Shown here piece by piece: positions 11,266 to 22,607 of a stretch of DNA of 64,000 nt. The notes beneath the pieces were generated by a model. It saw only the letters and a list, made by a program, of their open reading frames with translations. It was not told the origin of the DNA and ran no database searches. The position numbers were made by a program, and so were the translations under genes. The DNA is taken from positions 1,015,001-1,079,000 of the forward strand of contig CAMRHE010000029.1 in the NCBI GenBank assembly GCA_947044405.1. The letters run 5' to 3'. The DNA is from Leptodactylus fallax (Eukaryota; Chordata; Amphibia; Anura; Leptodactylidae). Position 1 is the first letter of the stretch; every line of letters begins with the position of its first letter.

Positions 11266-12575
11266 CCAACTGGACCTGTGTCCAAATGCCCTGTTAGGAC
11301 AGATGGATGTTATAGGGAGAAGGACCCAGTTTGTGACCCCCCCCCCCCCTTCCCCTTCTATAAATCATGGTGGAGACCCCCTGCTAAGACTCAGAATGAC
11401 TATCTTTTGAAGCCATGTAATACCCAATAAGTTGTGTCCTCATTTAGAGCAGGGGTTGCTCAGATGGAACATCCCTGCAAGAATGGGTTCACCCTTACCA
11501 TACTGTGTGGAGCAATAACACAATATGTGCACATTTTCCATAAAATCAGGTTGAAGAACATTTATTACAAATGTACCTGAAAATCATAAAAAGAAATACA
11601 TATTTTTGGGGGGTGGTTAATGATACAGTTCTGAATGTCAACAACTCCCCAAAAACACCCCCCCCACACACACACACACACACATACCTGGACATCCCAT
11701 CCTTTTCAAGCTGTCAAGATCAAGTGATAGAAGATGGCGCAGGTGTATTACTTTACACATTCTACCCCTATTGTGATGTCACCTGTCATGTGATGATCGC
11801 CATTACAGGGTATTGCCAACTTTCAGGTTATTCTTTATGGGCATCCTAATATTAAAATAAGATATCTAACATGATGTATTGTGATACATGTCATGACACA
11901 CATTTAAGGGACTTCTCTGCTGTCATACATATCACCTACTTACTGGTCTACGTACTAAAGGAAACACAGGAGTCCTGACAGCAATAACCTGCAAGTCCAC
12001 AGTCATCCCCTGCCCCAACAGGACCAAAAGAGGCTGATAACAGAGAACTATAGCATTTTGTATATAGGTTTAAAATTACGTAATAAAAAAGCCTCATTTA
12101 CAGGGGTTGCCCAGCGGTGGGCCAATCCCTTTAAGAGGCATATGACTGGCATATTAGGTGATTCTTCTTAACTATGCTCTTATTTTCTAGACAGTTTTCA
12201 AAACTTGACCTGTTGGAAAGTATTTTGGTGCAATATAAAGTCCAACCTCTGGAATCCCCATTGTTCCTGAGAATGAAGGGGCCGCAGCTCTGATGTAGTG
12301 CTATTTATTCTCCCTGCATGGTTGGGAGGCGCTGTTTTAAAAAAAAAAATTGTGAGAAAAAAAAAATCGTTGTTGGATATCTTGAAGGCCTCCCCTCTAA
12401 TCATGTGATGGTATATTTTAGAGCAGTGATTCTGTGGCAGGCATCTCCCAGACAATATGCCCCACAGTCCCCAGGGTGCACATTGTTGCTGAAAGCACTG
12501 TACACTGTATACCCCATTGTGGCATTGTTTTATGTTCATTACATCTTTACGGTTCCTGCTGGACTGCTGCTCCAT
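11266..12575. other. Unassigned DNA with C-tract and (CA)n
   Basis: The stretch contains a pure C run near 11338-11349 and a (CA)10 microsatellite at 11665-11684. No gene, RNA or transposon boundary was recognised. Confidence 0.55.
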
Positions 12576-12694
12576 CATAAATAATGAGACTGAGAGCTGC
12601 TCTGTCCTGTAGATCTGATAACCTATGTAATCCACACAGAGCCCGGGGTTATGAGGTCTACAGGACAGAACAGCTCTCAGTCTCATTATTTATG
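12576..12694. repeat. Inverted repeat hairpin
   Basis: Arms at 12576-12623 and 12648-12694 are near-perfect inverted copies (ATAATGAGACTGAGAGCTGC and complement), with a ~24-base loop. It may be the core of an old MITE. No matching terminal duplication was found. Confidence 0.8.
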
Positions 12695-13311
12695 GCTTCT
12701 CTTCTGATGCCGGGAGCTGCAGTCTGGGCATTGATGTCCTGGGCTCTGTTGTGGGCTGCTGGCAACAAAGTATTTATGACTCTCTGAGCAATATCCCAGG
12801 ATTTATGGAGGGTTCTGGCCACTTAGAAAGTTTGGGAGGTCTCCCATTTTTTTGGAAGTCTCCCAGATAATGCAGGAGAATTGGTATACATCAGGTTTCA
12901 TTGGTGCTCTCAAGAGGTCTCCCTGCTTCTGTTCTTTCATATACCTATAACGCTACTATACACTAAACAAATGTCTAACAAGACGTAAGGAATATGCAAA
13001 TAAGACCAAATTGCTGGAAAAGAGGAACTTGCTTCTAGAGCCACCTTTTGGAAGGTAGCTCCTTATAGATCAATGCCTGGTTTTCATGAAACCTAGTTGC
13101 ATAATCTGGGAATAATAGCCAAAACAGAATAACTCCTCCAGAAGCAATAGAGTATCCTAGCTTGGCTGTTATTCCCAGATTATGCCTTTAGGTTTCATTG
13201 AAAATCAACCACTATCTATAGGTAGCCATGATTCAAAAGATGGCGCTAGGAACAAGTTTCTCTTTTCCACCAATGAGGTCCTATTTGCATATTTAGAACC
13301 CAGAATTCTAA

Positions 13312-13665
13312 GGGTGGGTTCACACTTGTGCTGGCACTCCGTCCGCTGCGAATCCGACCTAAATGTCGGGAAACTGTATAGGGACTGTATAGGGAAAGGT
13401 TTGCGACGCTTTGCTTAAAAACCAATTCACTTGAATTTACCCTCTGCGCCTTGAAACCGTTTTTTTTCGTCGGAAACAAAGTCGGACATGCAGGACTTTG
13501 TGTCTGACGAAAAAAACGGCTTCGCGGCACAGAGGATGTAAGCGCACACCCGCACATTACGTTAAAAACCCATTCAAGTGAATGGGTTTTTAAGCAAAGC
13601 ATCGCAAACCTTTCCCTATCCAGTTTTCCGACATTTAGGTCGGATTCGCAAGTGTGAACCCACCC
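13312..13665. mobile_element. Foldback MITE with TAA duplication (PIF/Harbinger type)
   Basis: TAA flanks both ends (13309-13311 and 13666-13668). The ends are GGGTGGGTTCACACTTG and its complement, and the inversion continues inward (GAATCCGACCTAAATGTCGG matched by CCGACATTTAGGTCGGATTC). A 3-bp TAA duplication with G-rich ends fits PIF/Harbinger MITEs. It carries no gene. Confidence 0.7.
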
Positions 13666-13774
13666 TAAGCAGGGAATGCATGGTCTAATAAGTCCCTGTA
13701 GCGTCTCCCCCTAATGAGACACATTATTCCTTCTGATAAGAAGTAAAACACACAACAGCATTCATGTGTGATAA

Positions 13775-14160
13775 TGACTAGTAATGGGTCAATCTCGCAA
13801 GATTTGTTTTACAAATATTTTTGCAAGGTTCATTTTGTTTCAAACCAGAAGTTCTATTATGTCTGAAGGAATCTCTTCAGACATGCCCTTTATGTGGCCA
13901 GTCTGACCCAATCACATGCCACAGTGGTGACCCTGGGTTGCTGATGTCAACAAGGAGACCAGAAGATGCAGGGAACACACAGGATTGAAGACCAGACGCC
14001 ATAGCAGAGCTCAGGAAGGGTTTCAGTGTTCTTTTAGTTTTCCGCACCTTTCCTGGCCTTCAGTTATTATACTCTGGTGTTAGCCCAACCTAAATTCTTT
14101 GGAAAATTGGTAACAAACCCAGTTTGTTATAAACCAATTTGTTCATCTCTAGTAATGATG
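13775..14160. mobile_element. Possible MITE of the CATCTCTAGTAATG type
   Basis: TAGTAATG occurs at both edges (near 13781 and 14150). The right side ends TTTGTTCATCTCTAGTAATG, the complement of a GAGATGAGC/GAA start that also appears at 26998. Terminal repeats are weak, so the borders are tentative. Confidence 0.35.
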
Positions 14161-14479
14161 GGATGGATCTCTTCTGTATCTTCTTTGATGAAAATTCAAT
14201 TCTTACAGTTATTAAAGAACACCTTCTGCCATCTAGTGGCTATTCTAGCACGATGCAGGTCATGTCTCAGGCTATGGCTGTTATACAGTGTGTCTTCGTC
14301 ATATTCTCCTGATTTATATTGATATAGGCTTTATATTGATACAGTAGTAGTTCCTAAATTAAGTGTAAATTATTTCTTATAAAAAACCCCAACTATTATT
14401 GTCCATCACTTTTTACGCACATCTGTATAAATTACAGCCAGTCACTTGAATAGCATGTACTCAAACAGTGATAATAGTA

Positions 14480-14880
14480 TAAAGGTGGGTTCACACTACT
14501 GTTATTTGACAGGATGAGAACAATGGACATTAAATGACAGATGCAGACAGAACCCCCACCATTTGGTGTCCATTTGCATTCACCCCAATGTAAAAAAACA
14601 TGCCGGAAGCTTTTTCACAGGTCTGGCCTCAGCGGTCACGTGGTGCGTGCTGACAGTGCGCCTCACAACTGCTGAGACCCAATCACAGGCCTCGGCAGTG
14701 ACATCCACAACACGTGACTTCAGCAGCAGAGAAGAAGAAGCCAGCGCTGGTGGGGATAGTGGAGCAGCGCAAGGAGGCCAAGGAGAGGTAAGGCAAGGTA
14801 AGTATAACTGTTTGTTATTTTCGCTTACCTCCCCTGGGCCTCCAATTATTATACTCTGGGGTCTAATATAATAATAGCAC
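14480..14880 (+). repeat. Dispersed repeat, left part of the composite at 14.5-16.4 kb
   Basis: The block 14785-14850 (AGGTAAGTATAACTGTTTG, then TTACCTCCCCTGGGCCTCC) matches 32425-32480. It precedes the GGAGCATTATACTG array. The related, unexpanded locus at 31625-32475 has the same parts. Confidence 0.65.
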
Positions 14881-16085
14881 TGAGGGAGTCTGTAGAACCA
14901 CTGTGGAGCATTATACTGGGGGGGGGCTCTGGATAGCATATTATACTGTGTGGGGCCACTGTGGAGTATTATAATGTGGGTGGGGTCTCTGGAGAGCATG
15001 TTATATTCTGTGGGGCCACTTTGGAGTATTATACTGGGGGTCCCTCTGTAGAGCATATTATACTGTATGGGGCCACCATGGAGCTTTATACTGGGGGGCC
15101 CTCTGGAGACCATATTATACTGTTTTGGGCCACTGTGGAGCATTATACTGGGGGAACCTCTCTGGGCAGTATATTATACTGTGTGGAGGCCATTCTGGAG
15201 CATGTTATACTGTGTGGGGTCACTGCGGAGCATTATTTTGGGGGGGATATCTGCAGAGCATATTATACTGTGTGGGGCCAGCGTGGAGCTTTATACTGGG
15301 GGGCCCTCTGGACAGCATATTATAATGTTTTGGGCCACTGTGGAGCATTATACTGGGGGAACCTCTCTGGGGAGTATATTATACTGCATGGCGCCTACTG
15401 TGGAGCATTATACTGGGAGAAGCTCTGGGGAGCATAATATATTGCATGGGGCCACTGTGGAGCAAAATACTGGGGGGGGCACTGTGGAGCATTATACTGG
15501 GGGGGCCCTCTGGTGAGCATATTAAACTATGGACCACTGTGGAGCTTTATACTGGGGGAAGGGGGAGTGTGGGGAGCCTGTTATACTGTGTGTGTGGCCA
15601 CTGTGGAGTGTATTATATTGTGTGGGGCTTCTCGGGAGCATATTATACTCTGTGGGGCCATTGTAGAGCATTATACTGGGGGGGACTGTGGGGAGCATAT
15701 TATACTGTGGAGGACCACTGTGGAGCATTATACTGGGGGGAACCCCTCTGGGGAGTATGTTATACTGTGTGGACGCTATTGTGGAGCATGTTATACTGTG
15801 TTAGGCCACTGTGGAGCATTAAACTGGGCGGGGCACTGTGAGGTGCATATTATACTGTATGAAGCATATTATATTGTGTGGGGTTGCTGGGGAGCATATT
15901 GTACTGTCTGGGGCCACAAAGAGGTAGTATACTGTGTGGAGCCTTATATACCATGTGGGGCCACTATGGGGGGGCTCAGGGGAGCATTTTATACTGTGTG
16001 GGCATTATATATCATGTGGGACAACTGTGGAGGGCTCAGGGGAGCATTTTATACTGTGGAGCATTATACTGTGGGGGGGGGGGGA
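14881..16085 (+). repeat. Expanded minisatellite, GGAGCATTATACTG units
   Basis: About 1.2 kb is built from a half-unit of roughly 28-30 bases (TGTGGAGCATTATACTGGGG) paired into units of about 57 bases, with variants such as GGGGAGCATATTATACTGTG. All three forward frames stay open for long stretches and encode a repetitive G-A-L-Y-W-G peptide. This follows from the unit length and lack of stops and is not evidence for a gene. The same motif occurs only a few times at the related locus near 32010-32080, so the array appears to have grown in place. Confidence 0.92.
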
Positions 16086-16370
16086 ATCAAAATTCCTGCT
16101 GGCAGCCCTGTCTGCTATGTCTGCATCACAGCTCCCTCACTATAAACTTGCACATATGTGTAGTGCTCCATGGCCATGTCATTCCCCATACAGTACTGTG
16201 CATGAACTGGCCATGGAGTTATTAGGGCCTGCACAGTACTATAGGGGCTGACTATACTGGGAACATACTCAGTAAGGTGTAGGCTATTAGCAAGAAGCTG
16301 TTGGGTGGGGCCCCAGAACAAGTTCCTCTGGTGGGCCTAAGGCCCTCCAGTCCGACACTGTATAACGGAG
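16086..16370 (+). repeat. Dispersed repeat, right part of the composite
   Basis: The sequence (GCATCACAGCTCCCTCACTA ... GTGGGCCTAAGGCCCTCCAG) has an inverted counterpart at 31640-31915. It closes the composite that holds the minisatellite. Confidence 0.7.
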
Positions 16371-16835
16371 AACTATTATATATAAGGGTGGGTTACTATA
16401 TATAATTGGGAAAGTTAAATATGTGGGGGCTATTATAAGGGGGAACTATTATTTATAAGATGGGTTATTATTTATAAAAGGGGAACTATTTATAAAAGGC
16501 CTATAAAAAGGGGGAATAAGGCATCCATTATAAGGGGAGAGCTATTATTTATAAGGGGGAAACTGTTTATAAGGGGGTATAATTGTTAAGTGGGCTTATT
16601 TATAAAGGGGGCTATTAGTGATAATGGGGACTATTATTTATAAGGGTAACTATTATTTATGAGAGGGCTATTATTTATAAGGGAGCAGTATTATTTTTAC
16701 GGGGTGACTGTTACTGATAAGGGGGAATATTACTGATACAGGGCACTAGTTATCATTTATAAGGGAGCTATTACTGATAAAAGTGTAATATTATTTCTAA
16801 GCAGGGATTATTATTTATAAGGAGGCGTTAGAATA
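16371..16835 (+). repeat. Degenerate tandem repeat, TATTATTTATAAGGGG units
   Basis: Imperfect units of about 20-25 bases built on CTATTATTTATAAGGGGG run across this stretch with many indels. It is separate from the array upstream. Confidence 0.8.
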
Positions 16836-18412
16836 ACTGATGACTGGGTGCAAAAATCTATTAGGCGGTACAAAGGTGCTCATTTGAATTGTGTGTAGGA
16901 AAATGGGGCTTGTTATTACTTTTCTGTTGGCATAAAGGAGGCGTTATTATAGGGGTTGCCAGTGGAAGACGATGGTGTTGTTTGCATATCAGCATTTGGG
17001 GCCCTGCTTTTAATTTTGCCCAGGGCCCCACTTTGTCTAAAACCAGCCCTGCCTATAACAGTTTCCGCCCCTAACCCAACAGGCAGGAACAGGGACTGAT
17101 GTTACTAATGAAGTCTGTGTACAGTGCTGCAGAATATGTTGGTGCTTCATAAGTCTCTGTTCATATCTGCTTCAGGAAGCTTTGGCGAAGTTTCTTGCAG
17201 CACTATTTCTTGTGCTGAAATAATACATTGCAAGCCCTTGCGGGGGCAGGGTCCTCTTTCCTACTTGTGTCAGGTCAGTCATCTAGTTAGTTGTGTATTT
17301 ATTGTGCTTATTGTTGTGCTTGCACTATGTATGTACACCCCTTCACAAATGGACAGCACCATGGAATTAATGGGGCTATCTATAAAAATAAATAGTAACA
17401 ATAAGAACCTGACAGACCCCATAAGTCAATGTCACCTATCTTGTCATGGATGCATCACAGCATTGTGAACAGAACCTAAGCAGTTTTGTGCATCCCTGCT
17501 GGCTATAAGACATTTCTAAAGATTTCTCTAGACATGACTTTTGGTATTCCTGCTATAACTAAATATAAACAAGACACTTCTCAGATTAACTCTTAGACAT
17601 CTGATAAATGGTTAAAGCAACTTGTCAGCCACTTAACCTCATGCAAGGGCATTCAGTCCCAGCAGCCCTAGCTTAGGTAATGCATTGTTTACCTCCTGGT
17701 GATGCTTAAAAGACCATATGTCATGTCACCACTAGGAAGAACAGAGCACACATATGGTTAATTATCATGGCGGAGATTTCATAGGAGATAGTGCAGTGTT
17801 GAGTCTTTTTATTGCTATAGTTTATCCTGTCAGCAGTAATGGAAGTTCCTGTTTTTATGTTGTCCGTCTGTACAAAGCGTTTCATTGCTGTCATAGACTA
17901 GGAATAGTACACAGTTGTGTATTGTGCTTTCAGGAGCACTGGAATGCTTTTATGTGGCTTTGTGGTTTTCTGGAAAAATATTCCATTTGCAGGAGCAGCA
18001 CAATGAAAGCTGAGCCTTGGGTCATCTGACTGGAACACGTGTCACTTACACCTGAGAAGGAAGAGCAGAATAATAGGAAAAAAAAGCTAGTCAACAGTGT
18101 AAGGAGCCGTTCACATGTAGGAATTTGATGCTGATTTGGGGGTGGTTTCTATCCCCGAATTAGAGGCAGATTCTGCATAGATTCTGTCCCCCATTATTTC
18201 AGTGGGAGGTGAAGATCACGTCAGGACGCTGAAAAAATAAGTGTCCTGCTCGAACTTGCCGCAGCTCCAGACTCCCTGCTTATTAGACCCATTCATCGGC
18301 ACCCCGTCACAAGTAGCCAGCGGCCAGAAAATGGCAGACGAATTCCTCTTCATTTTCCACTGTGTAATTCTATATATCAAATACCTAAGTTAAAAGATTC
18401 ATTCTGTTGCAG
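16836..18412. other. Unassigned DNA
   Basis: The short block at 17128-17148 (GTGCTGCAGAATATGTTGGT) resembles the L2 3' end. I recognise nothing else here. Open frames such as 17754-18029 show no family features. Confidence 0.45.
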
Positions 18413-18520
18413 GAAAAATCTAATTACTATCATATCACTGCCAGAAGATCCGTCCTACAACGCCTTGTCTATGATGTGCCAGAGATAAAATATAAGTTGC
18501 CCACAATATCTTTCTGCAAG
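18413..18520 (+). CDS. Candidate internal coding exon of an unknown host gene
   Basis: A 108-base segment is preceded by a pyrimidine-containing acceptor (ATTCTGTTGCAG) and followed by a good donor (AAG/GTAGGT). Only one frame is open, and it covers exactly 36 codons with phase 0 at both ends. It starts EKSNYYHITARRSVLQRLVY and ends LPTISFCK. The composition is unlike the repeats around it, and I see no second copy in the window. I do not recognise the protein. No neighbouring exon was found, so this may be one exon of a gene with large introns, an exonised repeat, or chance: a 36-codon open frame with both splice signals is suggestive but not proof. Confidence 0.35.
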
Positions 18521-20544
18521 GTAGGTCCAACATCTACTCAAAGCAGGTCCAACAGCCATTCTGATACATAATACTAATATGATATCAGTGGGTTAGATAA
18601 ACTGGCATAATTTGTGCGAAAAAACTGGTGTATATGCTTTACACCTCATTATGTGTTTTAGGCACTTTCTAACAGTTTGTGCGCCTCACACGACATGCGG
18701 GCTGGGGTTGCTGGAAAGGGGGTGCGGTGTAATATGTTAAACTGTGAGCCAGAAATTGTGCCACAAAACTTCATCCCATTGTACCAGATTTTTGCGTCAA
18801 AATTCTATGGGAAACTAAGCCAACTAATAAGTGGTGTATAGTTAGACTAGACAGACTAAAAGTGCACAAGATTTTCAAATAGCAACAGACACCTTGGAAT
18901 ATGTTGCAGTTTAAGACTGTCTAGTCTAACTTTGCACTGTCTAAAAGGCTACAAGCACATGACCGTGTATAGTCTACGGGTCAGTAAAAACGGCACGGAT
19001 GACACACAGATTGGTTTCCATGTGTCATCTGTGGTTTTTACTGATCCATACATTGAAAACTAATTGATAGAGCCGCAATTACAGTGACAGGTATAGGACC
19101 TGCTCCATATTTTGCGGCTCTTTACTACAGCCGCGACACACTGCTGCAGAAACTACAACTGTGTATATGGGCCCATTGAAATGTATGAGTCCATATTTTT
19201 ATTGTGCATTCTGGCCTGTTGCTGTTGGGAACAGGAAGATGTCCATTGAGGAGGAAGTGGAGGAGGTTGGAAAAACACCGTCTGGTGTTGGAATATGACC
19301 TGAACAACCATGGAGGCATCACTAACACCTGGTTGCAGAAAACATTGACACAGAGGGCTGTGAAAGACGTGACCTGTCCCACATTCCCTAATAAGGGTGA
19401 TGATGGAACAAATAAGGAGGAGGATGTGGAGTTGGACTAGGAGAAACAGTGGTGTAATATAATTGTTCCTCTGGTGCAATATGCTAATTTACTATACATT
19501 TTTTTTATAAATGAACAATGAATTTCAGTATAATTATTAACAATGATGTAATAACTGTTGTTATGACAACTGACACTAGGTTCACACAAGCATCACATCT
19601 CTGTTGTTGGGACCCAAACAATGGAGAAGTGTAACGCTAAAACAGCAGTTACATACGGAGCCCAGGGGATCCCTTTGACTATAATGGGGTCCATCGGAAG
19701 TCCGTTGTTTTTAAACTGGTGGAGGAGAAAGACCTCTGTGCAGGACTTTCTCCTCCACCAATTTCCAGTGGACTCTGCGGTGGAGTCTTCAATGGAGTGT
19801 ATGTATAACTGTTGCTTTGGTGCAATACACCAATATACAGCAGATTTTTTCGTAATAAAACAACTTAACTGCAGTAAAATTAACAGCGGTGAATGTATAA
19901 CTGTTGCTTTGGCACAGTATGGTGACACTGAATGTGAGAATTGTGTGACACAGCAGCACTGTGAATAGTGAGCTGGTTCATTTCTCTACATTCACTAAAT
20001 AGAGCCAGCTCCTTCAGCTCCCAAACAATTATTTCTAAAATGTCTGCGCTGTATAGACAGTCAGTCTCTACTCCACTTTTAACCTGATGGTATGACCCCC
20101 TAGCTGATATCAGTCACATCACGTCACAACATCAGGTTAAAAGGGACAGAGTTACCTATTCAGGTGCAGGGGTGACTGTATAGGCGCAGGGTTAAGTGTT
20201 TTTCATGACTAGCACACTGACCCATTCATTTCTGTTCATTTCTTTTCTGTTTATTTTCACGGTCCCATGTATGGGGCTATAAGCAAAATTGAGGACAGGT
20301 CCTATTCCTTTCTATTTCGAGGCCCATGCTCACTTACCTCAATGAATGGAGCCGTGGAGGCATGGGCAGCACACTTCTGTCATCCATGTGCCATTCATGC
20401 CGTTCAAGTCACGATCGTGTGCATGTCTCCTGAAATGAATTGCAGAAGTTAAAGATTCAGGGAAATCCAAAACTCCTAAAAAAATTATATACTTATCCCT
20501 ACTCAGAGCTAAAGAAGAACATACACTCTCTAAGCACTGACATA
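18521..20544. other. Intergenic DNA with dispersed repeats
   Basis: The block 18950-19150 (CATGACCGTGTATAG, GTTTTTACTGATCCAT) resembles parts of 20200-20420, 45000-45130 and 45450-45630, a dispersed family. A TTCACACAAGC start at 19575 is reminiscent of the MITE ends at 13312 and 24687. A short perfect hairpin has arms 20076-20089 and 20130-20143 (CTTTTAACCTGATG). No gene recognised. Confidence 0.5.
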
Positions 20545-20648
20545 CAGTTGTGCTAAAAAGTTTACATACCCCGGCAGATTTTATGTTTTTTTGGCCTTTT
20601 TACAGAGAATATGAATGATAACACAAAAACGTTTTCTCCACTCAAGAA
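20545..20648 (+). mobile_element. Tc1/mariner terminal-repeat fragment
   Basis: The sequence after TA at 20543-20544 starts CAGTTGTGCTAAAAAGTTTA and continues CATACCCCGGCAG, a Tc1-type terminal repeat different from the three other Tc1 families in this window. The rest of the element is missing; DIRS-like sequence follows shortly after. Confidence 0.6.
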
Positions 20649-20894
20649 AGGCCAGACTAAAGGCTATGCCTTAAAAGGAAGGTCTACATGACAGGGATGC
20701 CAGGAGAGTATGGAGGAGGGACAGGAAGGGGTTAATTTGGCCTGTGGAAGGTGACGTAGGAAAGGGGGAGTGGGGGGAGAGATGTGGGGTTACATAAGGA
20801 GAAAGCGGGAAATTTTGCGCCAGTCAGGACGAAGTGCCCCGCAGAATACAACAGCTACCATTGCCACTGACCTGCTTCGGCTGTCCTTCTCCTG

Positions 20895-22607
20895 ATGGCG
20901 TCGGTGGAGGTGCTCCTTCCCCAGCTACGGGCCGAGGCAGAATCCCAGGGTCCTCAGTGGTTGCAGGCCCAAGTCCAGGGCCTGCTTCAGGGGTCGGAAG
21001 AGCCGGCTCGCAGCCCCTCCCCCATCTCGAAGATGGCCACGGAGGGTTAGGCCTCCGACGCGCCTTAGTCCGGAAGCAATCCCTTGGGTCTGGCGCCGCA
21101 TCCGGAGCCCCTCTAGGGACCCTCCGGCTTCTGGTACAGCCTGGTGTGCTGCCGCGCGGCCTTCCAGGGCCGGCAGGAATCCACGTGGGCGCCGGGACCT
21201 GCGACAGGGGAGGAGATTCCCTCCTCCCTCTTCCGATGACAATGGTGGACCAGGAAGGGGAGCGGCGGTCCTACCGGTGGCTGCTGCGCAGGCTCAGCGC
21301 GGAGAAGGTCGCCATGGTAACGTTGCGGCCCTGTCTGCTGGCTCCGGAGGGTCGGCCACTTCCGGTGATCGAGTAGGCCCGGCAATGTGCGGGCAAGATG
21401 GCGCCTCCAGCCTAGCACAGCCTGGGAGGCGGGACATGGACGCAGCCCAGACGGGAGGACGTGGTGGTGAGGACTACACCTCCATAGCAATGACCCCTCC
21501 TCTGCAGGATCCGGACCCTGCGGTTGCTGGGGACACAGCACCCAGGCAACTAGGTTGAGGCTGCTTTCTCGCATTCTAGGGCCCTGTTAGCCGTCCCCGG
21601 GGATGGGGGGTTGGGGGGGGACACCCTGGGGGGCTAGGCAGGGGTTTAGATGATTTTATGGGAGAATTGGCGGATATGGTTTGGGGTATGGGGAGGGGTC
21701 GGTGGCGCCATCTCCTGCAAGTGCGTGGGGGGTGGGGCTGTCGGACGTGGGGTCGGGGTCAGATGTGGCGGCTTTCGTGGGGGTTTCAGTGTCGGTTCAG
21801 ACGCAGAGTGAGGATAAGGAAGCGGCGCGTTTGGATGATGCTGCGAAGGGGGAAGTCTATGTCTATTTCGAGGGGCCCTTGGGGGCCCATTTGAAACAGG
21901 ACGTTAGGGAGCGCATATGGAAGGGAGAGTATGTTGACATATTCTCCCTTCTGCCGTTAAAGAGGTTTAATTTGGACCGGGCCAAGGAGGAGAAAAAGGA
22001 GGAAGAAGGGAAACGGAGGTATCGCCTCATTCCTCGGACTTTTTCAAACTGGTTGCAGGCATTTTCCATTTTGGCGAGTGTGATTGGGGAGAAGGCACTG
22101 GAAAATTGTTCCCCCTTTTTTGCTATCTTGATGCTATGTGTGAGGCTTTATCGGGTGTACAGGGGCCAGGCTTGGCTCCGATATGATGAGCAGTTTCACC
22201 AGAGGAAGGCGGTTTGATCCAGCATTCGTTGGGACCATAAAGATATTGGGCTGTGGTTACGGATCATGGCGCAGGCCAAGGGTGGGCAGTCCTTTCCTGG
22301 GGGGGTCGGGGGCTCCGATACCTCGGGGCGCTCGGTCGCCGCCCAGAAGGGCCTTTGTTTCCAGTTCAATGAGGGCAGCTGCAAGTTTGGAGCTAAATGC
22401 AAGTTCAAGCATGAGTGCTCCACCTGTGGGGTAGGGGGCCACGGGGCCAACCGCTGCTTTAAGGGTAAGCAAAAGGGGGGAGATGTACCTGGAAAAGGGG
22501 GTGACGCAGGTACGGCTGGTAAGGATGCAACCGCCCGGATAGGGCGGCGGCGATGTTGTTGGGAGATGGTTTTCGTTATGGTTTTAGGATTCCGAGTTTG
22601 GGGGTAG
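20895..22607 (+). pseudogene. Gag-like protein of the DIRS/Ngaro element
   Basis: A probable start is ATG at 20895 (MASVEVLLPQ). The middle (about 20960-21680) is arginine/proline-rich and frame-broken. From 21681 the frame is open to TGA at 22215-22217 and resumes in the same frame through 22600, so only one stop separates the two parts. The second part holds a C-x7-C-x5-C-x3-H finger (start CFQFNEGSC) followed directly by a C-x2-C-x4-H-x4-C knuckle. This CCCH plus CCHC pair fits nucleic-acid binding by a retroelement capsid protein. The stop at 22215 reads as Arg if TGA came from CGA. The C-terminus overlaps the start of the RT frame near 22553. Confidence 0.8.

Noticed and set aside
14961..16145. 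Long overlapping open frames with repetitive Gly/Tyr/Trp-rich translations
   Set aside because: They arise in all forward frames from a tandem repeat that lacks stop codons; there is no start context or codon preference supporting a gene.
20834..21376. 180-codon frame starting at 20834
   Set aside because: Low-complexity Pro/Gly/Arg translation in a CpG-rich leader; the better start for the Gag-like protein is ATG 20895 in another frame.
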